A stretch of DNA of 64,000 nt from Vicugna pacos (Eukaryota > Chordata > Mammalia > Artiodactyla > Camelidae), in assembly GCF_048564905.1 (NCBI RefSeq), contig NC_132995.1, positions 9,312,501 to 9,376,500 of the forward strand. Reading direction: 5' to 3'. The notes beneath the pieces were generated by a model. It did no database searches. It saw only the letters and a list, made by a program, of their open reading frames with translations, and was not told the origin of the DNA. Within the stretch, counting starts at the first letter, position 1, and each line of letters opens with the position of its first letter. Shown one piece after another: positions 49,501 to 59,430 of this stretch. Made by a program: the position numbers and the translations under genes.

Positions 49501-52500
49501 CCCACCTCAGACCAGTGCCTGACTCACCACCTTCAGCTGGCATTTGCTGCTGGGATTCCTGGGGAACAGATCCAGCCGAGGGGGCAGAGGAGGAGCTGAG
49601 GTGGCCCCCTAGGGGAGACAGAGGGTGGGGAGGGGGTTGTGAGCTGCCATTTTCTCTCGTCTCCATGTCCCCCTAGCCTTCAGGCATTCTTCTAGGCCTT
49701 GGAGATAGGATGGTGAATGAGACAGAGTCCTAAACCTCAGGAGGGTCACAACTGGAGAGAGCCACAGCCGCGACCCCAGGGGAAGCAAAGGTCTAGGCCC
49801 CTAAGACCCCGGTATCCTGTCACCAAGCCCCCTCCTCTCCTAGGCCCCAGGATCCAGGCCCCCAGCCCCTCCTCCCTCAGACCCAGGAATTCCAGTTCCA
49901 GCTCCTGCCTGGCCGTGCTTACCTGCTCCAGCTCCTCCTCCCCATCTTCCCCATCACTGCTGTCCCCTGAGTCCTCAGCAGTGGCACTGGTGTCCTCTGG
50001 CCTCCCTTGGGATTGATGGATACTCACAGCCTCTTGGCCCTTAATCTCGCAGCGGCAGAAGGGGCAGGTCTGGCTGTCTGATTGCTGGGGGAGATGGGCA
50101 GGGAAAGGGTCAGGATCTCTCTGTTTCCCACCACGTGCCCTGGGACTACATCCCCAACAGAATGATGAGGGGAGGACAGCTAGAGGGAGGGAAATTGAAA
50201 GAGAGAGGAGGAACTATGAAGAGAGGGCGATGGAGAGAGAGATGTAGGATGGGAAGGAGGGACAGGACCAGAGCCCGAGGTCAGGAGGAGCTGAGGGAGG
50301 CAGGGTGCATTGTGGTCTCAGCCCCGCAGTAGTGATGCTGTTGGCTAGGAATGCCTGAGGCCAATGTCTGGCTGGACCAGCCCTTTGGTTCTTATGACTG
50401 CAGAGCTCCCCTCAGCACCAACCATTAGGGAACTTTAAAGAGCGAGATGAATTACTCACAGGTCCTGGAGGCTGCGGGAGGTCTCTACCTCAGAGAGCGG
50501 GTGGAGAGAAAGGGAGGGAGGGGGGCGGACCTGAGGCTCTGCCTTTATTAGGGGCTGAGCAGGGTGCCTAGATTTTCTGAGGTTCACTCTTTATTGGCCA
50601 ATTTAAAGCAGAAGAGCCAGAATCAGGATATGGGAGGTGAGAAACGGGGCCACTCAAATGGTCAGTTATCCAAAGCTTTCTAAAGGGACCCTGCAGGGGG
50701 GAGGGTGTAGCTTAGGGGTGGAGCACATGCTTAGCCTGCACGAGGTCCTGGGTTCAATCCCCAGTACTTCTATTAAAAGGAAACTTCAGGGGTGAGAGCG
50801 GCCTGGTCCCTTATCTAGTTGTTCTGCTAGTCGCTGTGTCATTGAGATGGATGTCTTTGATGTGGATGCTCCACAACCAACAACTTAATGTCAAACACTT
50901 ACATTACAATTGAAAAGCTTAGTACCCGACACCTGTAATCCACAGGGGCTCCCTTTACCCTGAGGCTTCTCCAGCCCAAGCCTTAGCTTTGTAGGCCTGG
51001 ATCCTCCCTTGGGAGGTTACTCCCATCAGCTCATCTCCTGAGAAGGCAGCTAAGGCTCAGAGAGGTGAAGCCACTGGCCCCAGATCACCCAGCAAGGAAA
51101 TGCAATTGACTAGGAATGCCTGAGGCTGTATTAATTGGAACCAGCCTCACAGACACCCCCTCTCACACCAGGGCCAATGTCGTGGCATTTTCAACTAACA
51201 GTGTGACTGCAGGAGAAGCCGAGGTGACAGATGCAGAGTGAGCCTCTGCTTTCCCTGGGCCTCAGTTTCCCCACGTAATTAGTGAGGCATCTGGGCGAGT
51301 GTCTGGGGGCTTTTAAGGCAGGGCGCGGGGACCGGGTCAGATCTACCTGCCAGGCAGCCAGACAGCGGCCACAGAGCAGGTGCCCGCACGGCTCAATCTT
51401 CACGTCCTTGTTGCTCTCGGTGCAGATCTTGCAGAGCTCAAACGTGGAGTCCATGGCCCAGTACAGCTGCAGCTGCTCCTGGCAGGCGAGACGGGGATGC
51501 CGGGAAGGAGTGCTGATGTCAACCACTGGGATACAAGCCGGGTCACAAAGTCTCAAACCTCTGCACCAGCCCTGGACGCTCTCCCAAGTTCAAGGCCGGG
51601 TGCCCAACTGCCTCCTACTTGGGCTTTTCTTATGGACTCGTTCTTGGGGGTGGTCTACACTCAGGGATGCCAGATTCAGCCAATAAACATACTGGATGCC
51701 CTGTTCCATTTGATTTTCAGATTAAATGATGAATACATTTTTAGTATAAGTGTATCCCAAATATTGCACGGGATATAATTGTACTAAAAAAAAAACCCCG
51801 TATTTTTCATTGCTTTCACTGCGGGATGGCTGGAAGGCCAGGAACTGGCCCAGGGGCTGCCCCCGGTGAATGCGCAAAGTGCATTAGCTGCTCCGGTGAG
51901 CTCAGCAGTATCATTTCCTGGTTTAATCCCCACGAAAACCCCTGGGTAGGAGGCAGGAGGAGCTGTGTTTTCCAGAGGAGGAACAGAGAGGCTCTGAGAG
52001 GCCAAGTGATACACTTCAGGTCACGTGGCCACCAAGCCAGCACAAAACTCCCCGCCTCCAGGAGTCCAGGGCTGAACTCCGATGGAGAGGATTCCTGAGC
52101 CACGGTGAGGTGAGGTGAGGCGGCGGGTGGGGGGGTGGCATGGGCAGGGGTTAGGGGCCCAGGCCTGGGCCTCACCTCTGACACGTGGATGCGCTGATAG
52201 GTTTCCATCCGGTAGAGTTCAGTCAGGTCCGGGTTGTGGTTCTTCCCATCTGGGTAGAGGTAGCTGGGTGGGGGAGGCAAGAGAGGGTTGCCGAGGGGCC
52301 ATCCCGCATTCACTGCCCGGCCACAGAGCATCTGCCCCAAACACACTGCTAGCCTGGGGCTATTTTCCCTCCCTTCTCCTCACAGTGGGACTTTCTAGGG
52401 CAAGCTGTGTCCCCTCAAACCCCAGGTCAAGCCACGTCCCCTCAGAACCCTCCAGGGTAGGCCACATCCTCTCAGACCCCCATAGAAAGGCACACTAAAC

Positions 52501-55500
52501 GACTCCAGCCTGGAAGCTCAGACCAGGTGAATGAGAACCCGGAACCTCAGAACCTCAGGCCCAGCACCCCCAACCCTGGAACTTCACCAGTTCCAGAGTC
52601 TTCAGGCCCCATCGTAAAAAAGCATCTTAGTCACAGATTGCTGGAGTGACCAAGTCCTAGAGTCTGAGGCCCACAGGGCTGGAAGGACCTCCTAGTCCAT
52701 CTACACTACTTCATGCTTTACAGAGGGTGACGGAGCTCAGTGTGCCAGGAAGGCGATGCCCAAGGCCACACAGAGAGGCCGGGAGGGGAACGGAACCAGG
52801 GCTGTGGGCCAGGTCTGAGCGCCAGGCTCCAAGCAGCCCAGAGAAAGGCTCTGCGCACTCAGGGCCTCCTATCCAGGTTGTAACTGCACCCCGAGATCAA
52901 CTCAGGGTCACAAGTCCCCCAAGGCCAGTGGCTCTACCTGGGCCCTGGTGCAGCTCTCCCACAAACACACTGTGTGACCAGGGCCAGGCAACTCTACCTC
53001 TCTGGCCTCAAGTTTCCTCTTCTGTAAAATGGACATAATAGTGCCTGGGGCAAAGATGGGTGGTGAGGATTTAACAAGACAGTGCTCAGAAGACAAGCAG
53101 TACTCATCCCCACACAGAAACACCCAGGAAGAGGGGAGCTGCTGTGATCAGCGTTAGACCCAGAAAGATGTCTCGCTGTGTGGTAGAAAGAGCTTAGTGT
53201 CCCCTCCCCTCCTCTTGATTTTTCCATTGATAAAATATTGGGGGAGGGTGTAACACATAGGGCAGGGGGGCTAAACCAGATCGATGGTGTTCGCACTTAT
53301 TTTAACTCTGGAATCCTCCGATGAAATCTGACCTGGAACTCAGCACATAATAATGCGTTAGAAGGGGGAAGGCATAGCTCAGTGGTAGAGGACGTGCTTA
53401 GCATGCTCAAGGTCCTGGGTTCAATCTCCAGTACCTCCATGAAAAACAATTAAATTAAAATAAATAAATAAACCTAATTATCTCGCCCCCAAACAAACAA
53501 AAAAAAAATGCTTTAGAGCCTGAATTCTGAGCCTGGCTGCCTGGCTTCAAATCCCAGTTTATTAGCTAAGGAGCTGTGTGACCTGGACATGTATCTCTGT
53601 CTCTCTGTGCCTCAATTTCCTTGTGTGTGTGTATGTATACGTATATATTTACATACACACACACACAATAGATATTCATTACTCGTGGATTCCGTGGTTG
53701 CAAATGTGCCTACTTGCTAAAATGTATTTGTAACCTCAGAATCAATTCTTGGGCACCTTCCGTGGTCATTCACCGCCAGGCATGCTCCCAGCTGAGGGTG
53801 AACAAGGCAACATTTGGCCTTCTCCTTTGAGCTCTCACACTGTAAACGTGTCATTTTCACAGTCTATTCAGTGTCCCGTTTTCCACATTTTAATGCTTTT
53901 TCTTGGTGATTTCACTAGTTTAAATGCCCCCCACCCCAAGCAAAGTGCTGAAGTTCAGTCTCATGTCCTAAGCTCAAGAAGGCTGAGATGTGACTTATGG
54001 AGAAAATTCGGGGGTGAGACAGACGAGCTTCATTCAGGCATGAGTTACAGTGCTGTTGGCCATGAGTTCCATGTGAATGAATCAACGTTATGTGTTAAAT
54101 TAGGTGTCTTTAAACAGAAACACACAGGAATCTTCTTATGGAACGACTGATTGACCAAAACGTGACCAGAATCTTGCAGGAACCTGCACCTGTATTTCCC
54201 CTAGGAGCCATGGCTTAGGATTTCCTAACTCGGTGTTTGTTGCACTTTTGTACAATAGAACTACCATGAATAATGAGAAATAATGAGAATCAACTGCTTA
54301 TCTATCTCTGTCTATCTATCTATCCAGCATCTGTTTCATAGCACATCATATAGATATGTCTGCTAGCTAAGAAGGCTCTGGTTAAAGGTCCAGGGTAAGA
54401 TTCAGGAACCTCACCTGCCTTTTTTCCCCCTCCCCTCCTACCCAAGGCAGCTTCCAAAAGAGGGGCTCCGGGGCAGCCCAGATTACAGATTGAAAACCCC
54501 AGTCTAACTTTTTGCCCAGTTCTCCTGCTCTAACTGGTCTGGATTCTAGAAGAGGATATGGCTATCTAGAAGCAAAGGCCCTTGAGTGCAAGTCCAAGGA
54601 AGGTGGCCACTGGGGTTGTGCCCAACTTCCACACACAGCTCCGAGCTGCCGCTAGCCCAATATGGCAGCTTTGTGGGAACTAGGAAAGGTGCCCCTTCCT
54701 CTGGATCCTTGTCTGCCACCTGCTGGAACACTGGAGTATTGCAAATTTATGTTTGCTCTGTGAACCCTGTGCCCTCTGTCGTAGTGATCTAGGGCAGTGC
54801 TCAATAGGCATGAGCTTTTGCAGTGTGTTCTGCTGACACCCTCCCCCTGCTAGGATGATGACTCACAAGCCTTCCTTTTGTCCTTCCAGGAGTGCCTGGA
54901 ACAGGGGTTTGTTGAGAGGGATGGTCTGCAGGATACTGCCATCTGAGCTCACATATCCGATGGCCCACTGTCCCAGGCGAGTGCAACTAGGCCGGAAGAT
55001 ATAGCTGGAGGAAGAGGTAGGAAGGGATGGGGTTAGGGAGTGGTCACTGCTGTCCCTTCTGGAACCTCCCGGCCCCTTACCCTAGTGCGGATCCAGGCGT
55101 TTAAGTCCTCAATCCCTTATAACCCAGCTTCCTCCTTTTTAGGCTAGATCCCCATCCGCCACCATAGGGAACACCTGCTGTTTTTACCTGCTTGGCTCCT
55201 CCTCCACCTTCTCTGGGGTTTAGACAACACTGATTCTGTCTTGGCCAACCAGTGCATTTCAGGACCCTGATCATAGTGGTGGGAATCAACTCTGGAAATT
55301 TTGCTGGAAGTATCAGGAGCAAGGCACCCACATTCTACAGGGGTTGCTAAACTGGCAGAGTGTAGGGCTGGGGCTTCTAGAAACCATTTACCACCATGAG
55401 GAAAGACTATATTTGAGAATGAGGCTAACACGGAGGAAGCCAGGGAAAAACAGGAACCAATTTCTGATAATAGCACTTGGGCACCTGGATCCAGATGTGC

Positions 55501-58500
55501 CTGAAACTTGCACCTGGTCTTTTCAATTATGGGAATTCATTAATTTCTCTTTCCCTTTACACCAGTTTGAAGTGCAACTTCCAGCAGGTGAAGTCCAGCA
55601 GATCAGAAGGTCACATACAAAATATTTAACAGCTGGTACAGCATGGGCTCTGAGCTGTCAGAAACACATTTGTCCTGGGGCAGGGTCTTCAGGCCCCCCT
55701 ACCAGAGCAGGCATTGTCCCTTTAACTGCTGGACTGTGGGAAGGTCTAGGTGGTCCTTGGAGAACCCAGACTGCAGAGGTAAGAGGCATTAGCATCTTAC
55801 CTCTGAGCTCTCGACCCTTTGGGGTCCCATGTACTGTGGCCCTTGCTGTCTGAAGGATGTCTGGGCTTCCATCGCCCCAGCCCAAGACCCAGACCCCTGC
55901 ACCTCCTGCAGCCTCCTTCTCCTGAGGCCGGGTCCTTTTACCTGCCTGGCTTGTCTCTGCAGGCCTGTAGACGTGCTCGGACTTCGTCATATGTGAGGAA
56001 GGCCATGTAGCCCGGGTGGTTGACTGCCAGCAGCTGCCAATTCTTGAGGAGTGTTGGCCATGGCTAGGGTGAGGCAGCACTTGGGTGAGGGAGGGGCTGA
56101 GGAAGCAGCCCTCACCCCTAGTGCCTCCCACTACCTCGCTCACACCCATGGTAGGCCTCAGGAATATCTCTGACACAGAAGATTCCAGACTCTTCCTTCT
56201 CCAGGACCCAGGAGTCCAGGTCCCTAGCCCCTCCTCCCTCAGATCTAGGAGTCTGGGCTCCCAGCCTCTCCTTCCCCCAGGACCCAAAAGTCTAAGCTTC
56301 CAGCTTTGGCCTCCCCTCACCTGAAAGAGTCTGGTGAAGACGTCAAACTCGAAGATGGACACGTGGCCACTGCAGGTGAGGTCAATGGTGGAGCGCAAGG
56401 CCAGGGCGGTGGAGCCTGGCTCCACGGGGTGGCAGATACACAGGAGTGCCTCAAACTCAGCCCAGGGCAGCACACACCTAGATGGAGGGGGTGGGGGAAC
56501 GAAGCTGAAGCTTCTGGGAGCCTAGGATGGGAGCACCTTCTAGGAAGGAAACAACTGGGAGCCTGGACTCCTGGGTCTGAGGGAAGAGGGGCTCAGGGCC
56601 TGGACTCCTGGGTCCCTGGGCAGGGGCAGGATGAGGCTCCAGATGCTGAGGGGCCCCAGGGGTAGTGCTCACTCACCGGGCTCCGCAGTGCTTCCTCCAG
56701 AAAGTGTGGGCTGGGATCTTGGTGAGCTGGTACGTGTTTCCGCAGTACTTTCCTCCGGGGAAGAGCGCGCTCAGCTCCTCATGCATGTGGCTGAAGATGA
56801 GGGCCAGCTTGGCCAGCTGTCGCCTGTGGGGATGGGCTCTGAGGATCTGGGCTGGACCTTGGGGCTCCCACTGACTCCTGCACCCTCGGTGGGGAACACC
56901 CACAGGGACGAGGCCCCCAGAATCTCCCTAAGGCGTCAGTGCAGGGTAAAAGTCAATTCCCAAACTGCTTGTTGCAGCCCTAATGTCTCCCCTCTCGGAA
57001 CCTTGGTTTCCCCATCTGTGAAGGAAAGGGAGGTACTGCCCTTCTTCCAATACCGAAGGCATCCTCCAGCAGACAAATCCCAGCCTCTGCCTGAAGCCTG
57101 GGGTTGGGGCTGGAGGAGAAGCCTTGCCTAGTCAGACACGCGGACCACTAGGGCTGGGGCCATTTAGGGTGGTCTGAGTATAGGTCACGCTTGGAGACTC
57201 CCTCTTGGTTTTAGCAGCTCTGGATGGTGGGTTCCTGAGCTTTTTCCTGCTGGCTGCCTCCCCGAGGGACTGCTCAGAATTTGGTGAGCAGCAGAGGGTA
57301 GCTCGGACACTGAGCTGTGTGGTTTTCGGCAAGTTCCTTTTTCCCACCCCCAAAGCCTCAGTTTCCTCAACTGTGAAATGGGCATACATACAGGGTAAGT
57401 ACAGCCCCTGGGTCACTGGGGGAGTGATGAGGATTCTTACACATCTTCTAAGCACATAAAATGCCTAGCACAGTGTGGCATAAGGCTGCACTCAGGGCAT
57501 GTTAATTACTATTACTGTTTTTTTTTTATTTTGTGTTAATAGTCTCCTTGGGCTAGGTCTGTAGGATTCCTGAGACCTTTTATAGGGCCACCCTTGACAG
57601 TTTCTAAGCATCCTCCCTTCCCAGAGTCTATAATGGAATCACTATTCACATGTGACTGGTTCAAACTGAGATGTGCTCTAAGTATGAAATAGACACCAGA
57701 TTTCTGAAACAACGCAAAAGGGAAAACAAAATGTGAACTATCTCGTTAATCATCGCCTTATATTGATTATACTGAGGTGATAATGTTTTGGATATAGTGA
57801 GTTAAAGAAAATGTTACTAAAATTCATTTCACCTGTTTAAAAAAACTCTTTGTAATATGTCTACTGGAAAATGGAAAGCTGCTTGTTTGGCTTGCATTAG
57901 ATTTTAGTGGAGTTTTCTGGTTTAGAATTTCCTTCAAAGAGTTGCTAGGATCCTGAAACTCTGTAACATCCACTAAGACACTCATTGAGCCCCAAAGCTT
58001 CCTAGTTTCTAGAACCCACTGAATCTAGAACAGTGATTCTCAGCAGAATTATACCACCCTCCTAAGGAGCTTCTGGAAATTTCCTTGACATGGTAGTTAG
58101 GGTGCGGAGGCTGGATTATAGGGACAATCCCCTCCAGCAAGATTTGCCCACATCTCTCTCAATTTTCCAGTGTCCCACCAGACATTCATGAAGGTGGAAA
58201 ATCCATTTGTAATGATCTGAACCTAGAACCCAATTCCGTTTTACACAAGTATTTTTTTGCACATTTAAAATTGATTCTGAATTTTACAGAAATCCAACTA
58301 TCCTATGTATCAAGGGAAGTCAGTTTGTTTCAGCAACATAGTGATTTCTCTGTACAGGTCCAAGTGTCTGACTAGTCCGTTCTGCCTTCCAGAGCAATGG
58401 TAATTGTGCCTTGGCATTTTCATTCAAAATATAGATACATTTATTATGAAGAACGTTCCTTTGATCACTCCCTTATAATACAGTTTGGGTCTTATAATGT

Positions 58501-59308
58501 TTTTTAAGGAATTATGAGGAGGTAGGTTATTGACCCTGTGAATTTCATCTCAGGATGGATTTAAGGAAACCTTACAAAATATTTGCTATAAAGAAGGGGT
58601 GTGGGGGCATGACACGGTTGACAGCTGCTGCTCCAGACAGGCCTTGGGAGGTTCCCGGCAGGGGCGCTGACTTTCTCCAGTGATTAGGATGCAGGAAGCA
58701 CCCTGAGGTCCCCATGTTCCAGGATATGTGTCTAAATTCTCTGGGTGGGCCAGCCGGCTTCTAAGCCAAGAAGAGAGGGAATGGGGGGCTGAGAGCCTAG
58801 GTGCCCAAGGAAGGAAAAAACTGGGAGGCCTAGTTTTCCAGGTTCCTTTAGGAAGAAGGGACTGGGACTGGGACTCCTGGGTCCGAGGGCGGAGGGAGCT
58901 GCGAGCAGGACCTGGGCCTCGCTGGCGATCTCACCTTTGTCCCGGGGCAAAGGCTCACCTGAGTCTGGAGCCCTCCCGGAAGAGCTCGTCGGCGGCGGTC
59001 TTTCGGCCCCGGGGTGGCAGCAGTGCCACCACCTGCCGGCTCTTGGCCTCCAGGTTAGCAAGATAGACCGCGAGAAAGTCCACCGCACCACCGGGGCCCT
59101 CGGGGCCGCCCCCGCCGGCCGCCCGCTGTGCCTGCGCCACCTCGCGCAGCAGCTCCGCGGTGCGGGGCAGCAGGTCCCGCAGCGACGGGGGACTCGAGGA
59201 GAGCCGGAGGTCCCGGCATTGCTCTTCCAGGCGCTGCAGGAGCTTCACCGCCCGGCCGAACGCGCGGGATTCTCCCCTTTGCCATCCCCGAAGGGCCGCC
59301 ACAGCCAT
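46531..59308 (-). CDS. CBLC: CBLC (Cbl-c, Cbl-3), RING E3 ubiquitin ligase, whole gene
   Basis: Epithelial Cbl-family ubiquitin ligase that binds phosphotyrosine kinases such as EGFR and drives their down-regulation. Eleven exons, coding 350, 147, 157, 122, 138, 88, 132, 162, 81, 65 and 40 nt, give 493 aa (human 474). Order: four-helix bundle, EF-hand and divergent SH2 fold (TKB) to about residue 310, linker with Tyr340, RING, and a short proline-rich tail. The RING C3HC4 ligands are complete: C350, C353, C365, H367, C370, C373, C385, C388. Arg263 in YIFRPSC matches the phosphotyrosine-binding Arg of c-Cbl. PPLPPR at 438-443 is an SH3 ligand. The C-terminus diverges from human, and its last splice is uncertain. 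Confidence 0.95.
46685..46749 (-). CDS. CBLC: CBLC exon 10
   Basis: 65 nt, residues 460-480 plus two bases of Arg481: [20 protein letters not shown] then A. Matches human RLLKGNSP at its start. The end is CCAG/GTGAGG. If this donor is not used, reading on gives Arg then TGA at 46681-46683, a 481-aa protein. Confidence 0.8.
47160..47412. repeat. (CATC)n/(CCAT)n tetranucleotide tract
   Basis: Catccatccatccaccc-type repeats for about 250 bp with interruptions, ending in attcattcattc. Probably length-variable. Confidence 0.92.
47413..47900 (-). repeat. L2 element, antisense
   Basis: 'cctgagcagctacagtgtgt', 'caggcactgttctaggctct', 'tctgtcctcatggagctgat', 'gaggactttggctttaattc'. Confidence 0.75.
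48215..48392 (+). repeat. MIR element
   Basis: 'ggcctgggttccagtcctga', 'ctctgtataatggggatcat', 'aatagcacctacgtcatcag', 'ggttgtcatgacaactaagt'. Confidence 0.75.
48990..49340 (-). repeat. L2 element, antisense
   Basis: 'gtctgtttattaagcaccta', 'ctatgtgtcaggcatggttc', 'acaatagactgtaacactct', 'gtgcaaaggccctggggtag'. Confidence 0.75.
49528..49608 (-). CDS. CBLC: CBLC exon 9, proline-rich tail
   Basis: 81 nt, phase 0, residues 433-459: [33 protein letters not shown] is a class II SH3 ligand. The donor is placed at GTG/GTGAGT because this yields LKV-KLLKG, aligning with human PKV-RLLKG. Using the earlier AAG/GTGGTG donor would drop Val459. Confidence 0.88.
49923..50084 (-). CDS. CBLC: CBLC exon 8, second half of RING
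   Basis: 162 nt, phase 0, residues 379-432: [20 protein letters not shown], then [20 protein letters not shown] and an acidic stretch. Supplies zinc ligands C385 and C388. Acceptor CCCCCAG, donor GTAAGC. Confidence 0.95.
50085..51346. other. CBLC: CBLC intron 7
   Basis: No exon. Contains one SINE (50696-50782) and unique sequence; nothing else recognised. Confidence 0.55.
50696..50782 (+). repeat. Camelid tRNA-derived SINE (Vic-1 type), copy 8
   Basis: 'gagggtgtagcttaggggtg', 'gagcacatgcttagcctgca', 'cgaggtcctgggttcaatcc'. Almost no A tail. The duplication is not clear. Confidence 0.85.
51347..51478 (-). CDS. CBLC: CBLC exon 7, linker helix and first half of RING
   Basis: 132 nt, phase 0, residues 335-378: [44 protein letters not shown]. 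Tyr340 is the conserved linker tyrosine of Cbl proteins. Zinc ligands C350 to C373 and H367. Trp377 is the E2-contact Trp. Acceptor CTGCCAG, donor GTAGAT. Confidence 0.96.
51890..52050 (-). repeat. MIR fragment
   Basis: 'agaggaggaacagagaggct', 'gagaggccaagtgatacact', 'caggtcacgtggccacc' in antisense MIR order. Lies in CBLC intron 6. Confidence 0.5.
52176..52263 (-). CDS. CBLC: CBLC exon 6
   Basis: 88 nt, last base of Phe305 and residues 306-334: [29 protein letters not shown]. Acceptor CACCCAG, donor GTGAGG. Human has LGQAEPQQRIHVSE, so the LYRMETY stretch is closer to other Cbl proteins. Confidence 0.94.
53363..53507 (+). repeat. Camelid tRNA-derived SINE (Vic-1 type), copy 9
   Basis: 'ggcatagctcagtggtagag', 'gacgtgcttagcatgctcaa', 'ggtcctgggttcaatctcca', then an A-rich tail with AAATAAATAAA. 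Near-perfect 11-bp duplication: aatgcgttaga at 53352-53362 and aatgctttaga at 53508-53518. Confidence 0.85.
53519..53612 (+). repeat. MIR fragment
   Basis: 'ctgcctggcttcaaatccca', 'gctgtgtgacctggacatgt', 'ctctgtgcctcaatttcc'. Confidence 0.65.
53620..53672. repeat. (TG)n...(CA)n microsatellite, hairpin-like
   Basis: ttgtgtgtgtgtatgtatac then gtatatatttacatacacac: a TG run followed by its near reverse complement. Confidence 0.8.
54713..54726 (-). promoter_or_regulatory. Candidate CTCF site
   Basis: The minus strand reads CCAGCAGGTGGCAG, a full match to the CTCF core, in CBLC intron 5. Motif only. Confidence 0.5.
54867..55004 (-). CDS. CBLC: CBLC exon 5, SH2-like fold
   Basis: 138 nt, last base of Ser259, residues 260-304 and two bases of Phe305: [45 protein letters not shown]. 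Arg263 and Gly275 correspond to c-Cbl R294 and G306, both needed for phosphotyrosine binding. Acceptor CTCCAG, donor GTGAGT. Confidence 0.96.
55240..55580 (+). repeat. Old interspersed repeat, family not named (copy B)
   Basis: 'tgaggctaacacggaggaag', 'cacctggatccagatgtgcc' and 'gaattcattaatttctcttt'. Same word order as 29400-29890. In CBLC intron 4. Confidence 0.5.
55942..56063 (-). CDS. CBLC: CBLC exon 4
   Basis: 122 nt, residues 219-258 plus two bases of Ser259: [40 protein letters not shown]. Acceptor CACCCTAG, donor GTAAAA. EF-hand to SH2 transition of the TKB domain. Confidence 0.95.
56321..56477 (-). CDS. CBLC: CBLC exon 3, EF-hand region
   Basis: 157 nt, last base of Arg166 and residues 167-218: [20 protein letters not shown], then [20 protein letters not shown]. 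The [12 protein letters not shown] loop is the Cbl EF-hand calcium site. Acceptor CATCTAG, donor GTGAGG. Confidence 0.95.
56677..56823 (-). CDS. CBLC: CBLC exon 2, four-helix bundle
   Basis: 147 nt, last base of Arg117, residues 118-165 and two bases of Arg166: [48 protein letters not shown]. Acceptor CCCCACAG, donor GTGAGT. Confidence 0.95.
57280..57515 (+). repeat. MIR element
   Basis: 'gtggttttcggcaagttcct', 'agcctcagtttcctcaactg', 'tgaaatgggcatacatacag', 'aatgcctagcacagtgtggc'. Confidence 0.75.
57640..57935 (+). repeat. Probable hAT-type DNA transposon relic
   Basis: 'cacatgtgactggttcaaac', 'gataatgttttggatatagt', 'aaaattcatttcacctgttt', 'gtttggcttgcattagattt'. The words are those of the common mammalian element with a 'catgtggct' core. 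Subfamily not assigned. Confidence 0.4.
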
Positions 59309-59430
59309 GGGTCCCTCGGCTGCCCGGGGAGGGACGGGTGCGGCGGGGAAAGGCGCGGCGCCGCCCAGCCCGGGGTGAGGGCGGGACGGGGCCGGGGAGG
59401 TGAGGGCGGGCCCTGGGGAACCGGGGAGGG
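58930..59430. promoter_or_regulatory. CBLC: CpG island and promoter of CBLC
   Basis: CpG-dense sequence covering exon 1 and about 120 bp upstream, with several GGGCGGG words at 59380-59415. No TATA box stands out. Confidence 0.6.
58959..59308 (-). CDS. CBLC: CBLC exon 1, start codon
   Basis: 350 nt, residues 1-116 plus two bases of Arg117. [60 protein letters not shown], a Gly-rich insert, then [20 protein letters not shown]. The ATG at 59306-59308 matches the human start. Donor GTGAGC. Confidence 0.96.

Larger units (their letters stand above)
46750..49527. other. CBLC: CBLC intron 9
   Basis: No coding exon. Holds an ATCC tetranucleotide tract at 47160-47410, two antisense L2 fragments (47400-47900 and 48990-49340) and a MIR at 48215-48392. 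Confidence 0.6.
52264..54866. other. CBLC: CBLC intron 5
   Basis: No exon. Contains one SINE (53363-53507), a MIR (53519-53612), a (TG)n/(CA)n tract at 53620-53670 and a short (CTAT)n run at 54300-54325. Confidence 0.55.
56824..58958. other. CBLC: CBLC intron 1
   Basis: No exon. MIR at 57280-57515, an AT-rich 1-kb block at 57520-58600 holding a DNA-transposon-like relic, then decayed dispersed-motif copies ('ctgggactcctgggtccgag') at 58780-58900. Confidence 0.55.

Noticed and set aside
58640-58670. CTCF site at ggcaggggcgctg
   Set aside because: Core match is too weak compared with the three listed sites.
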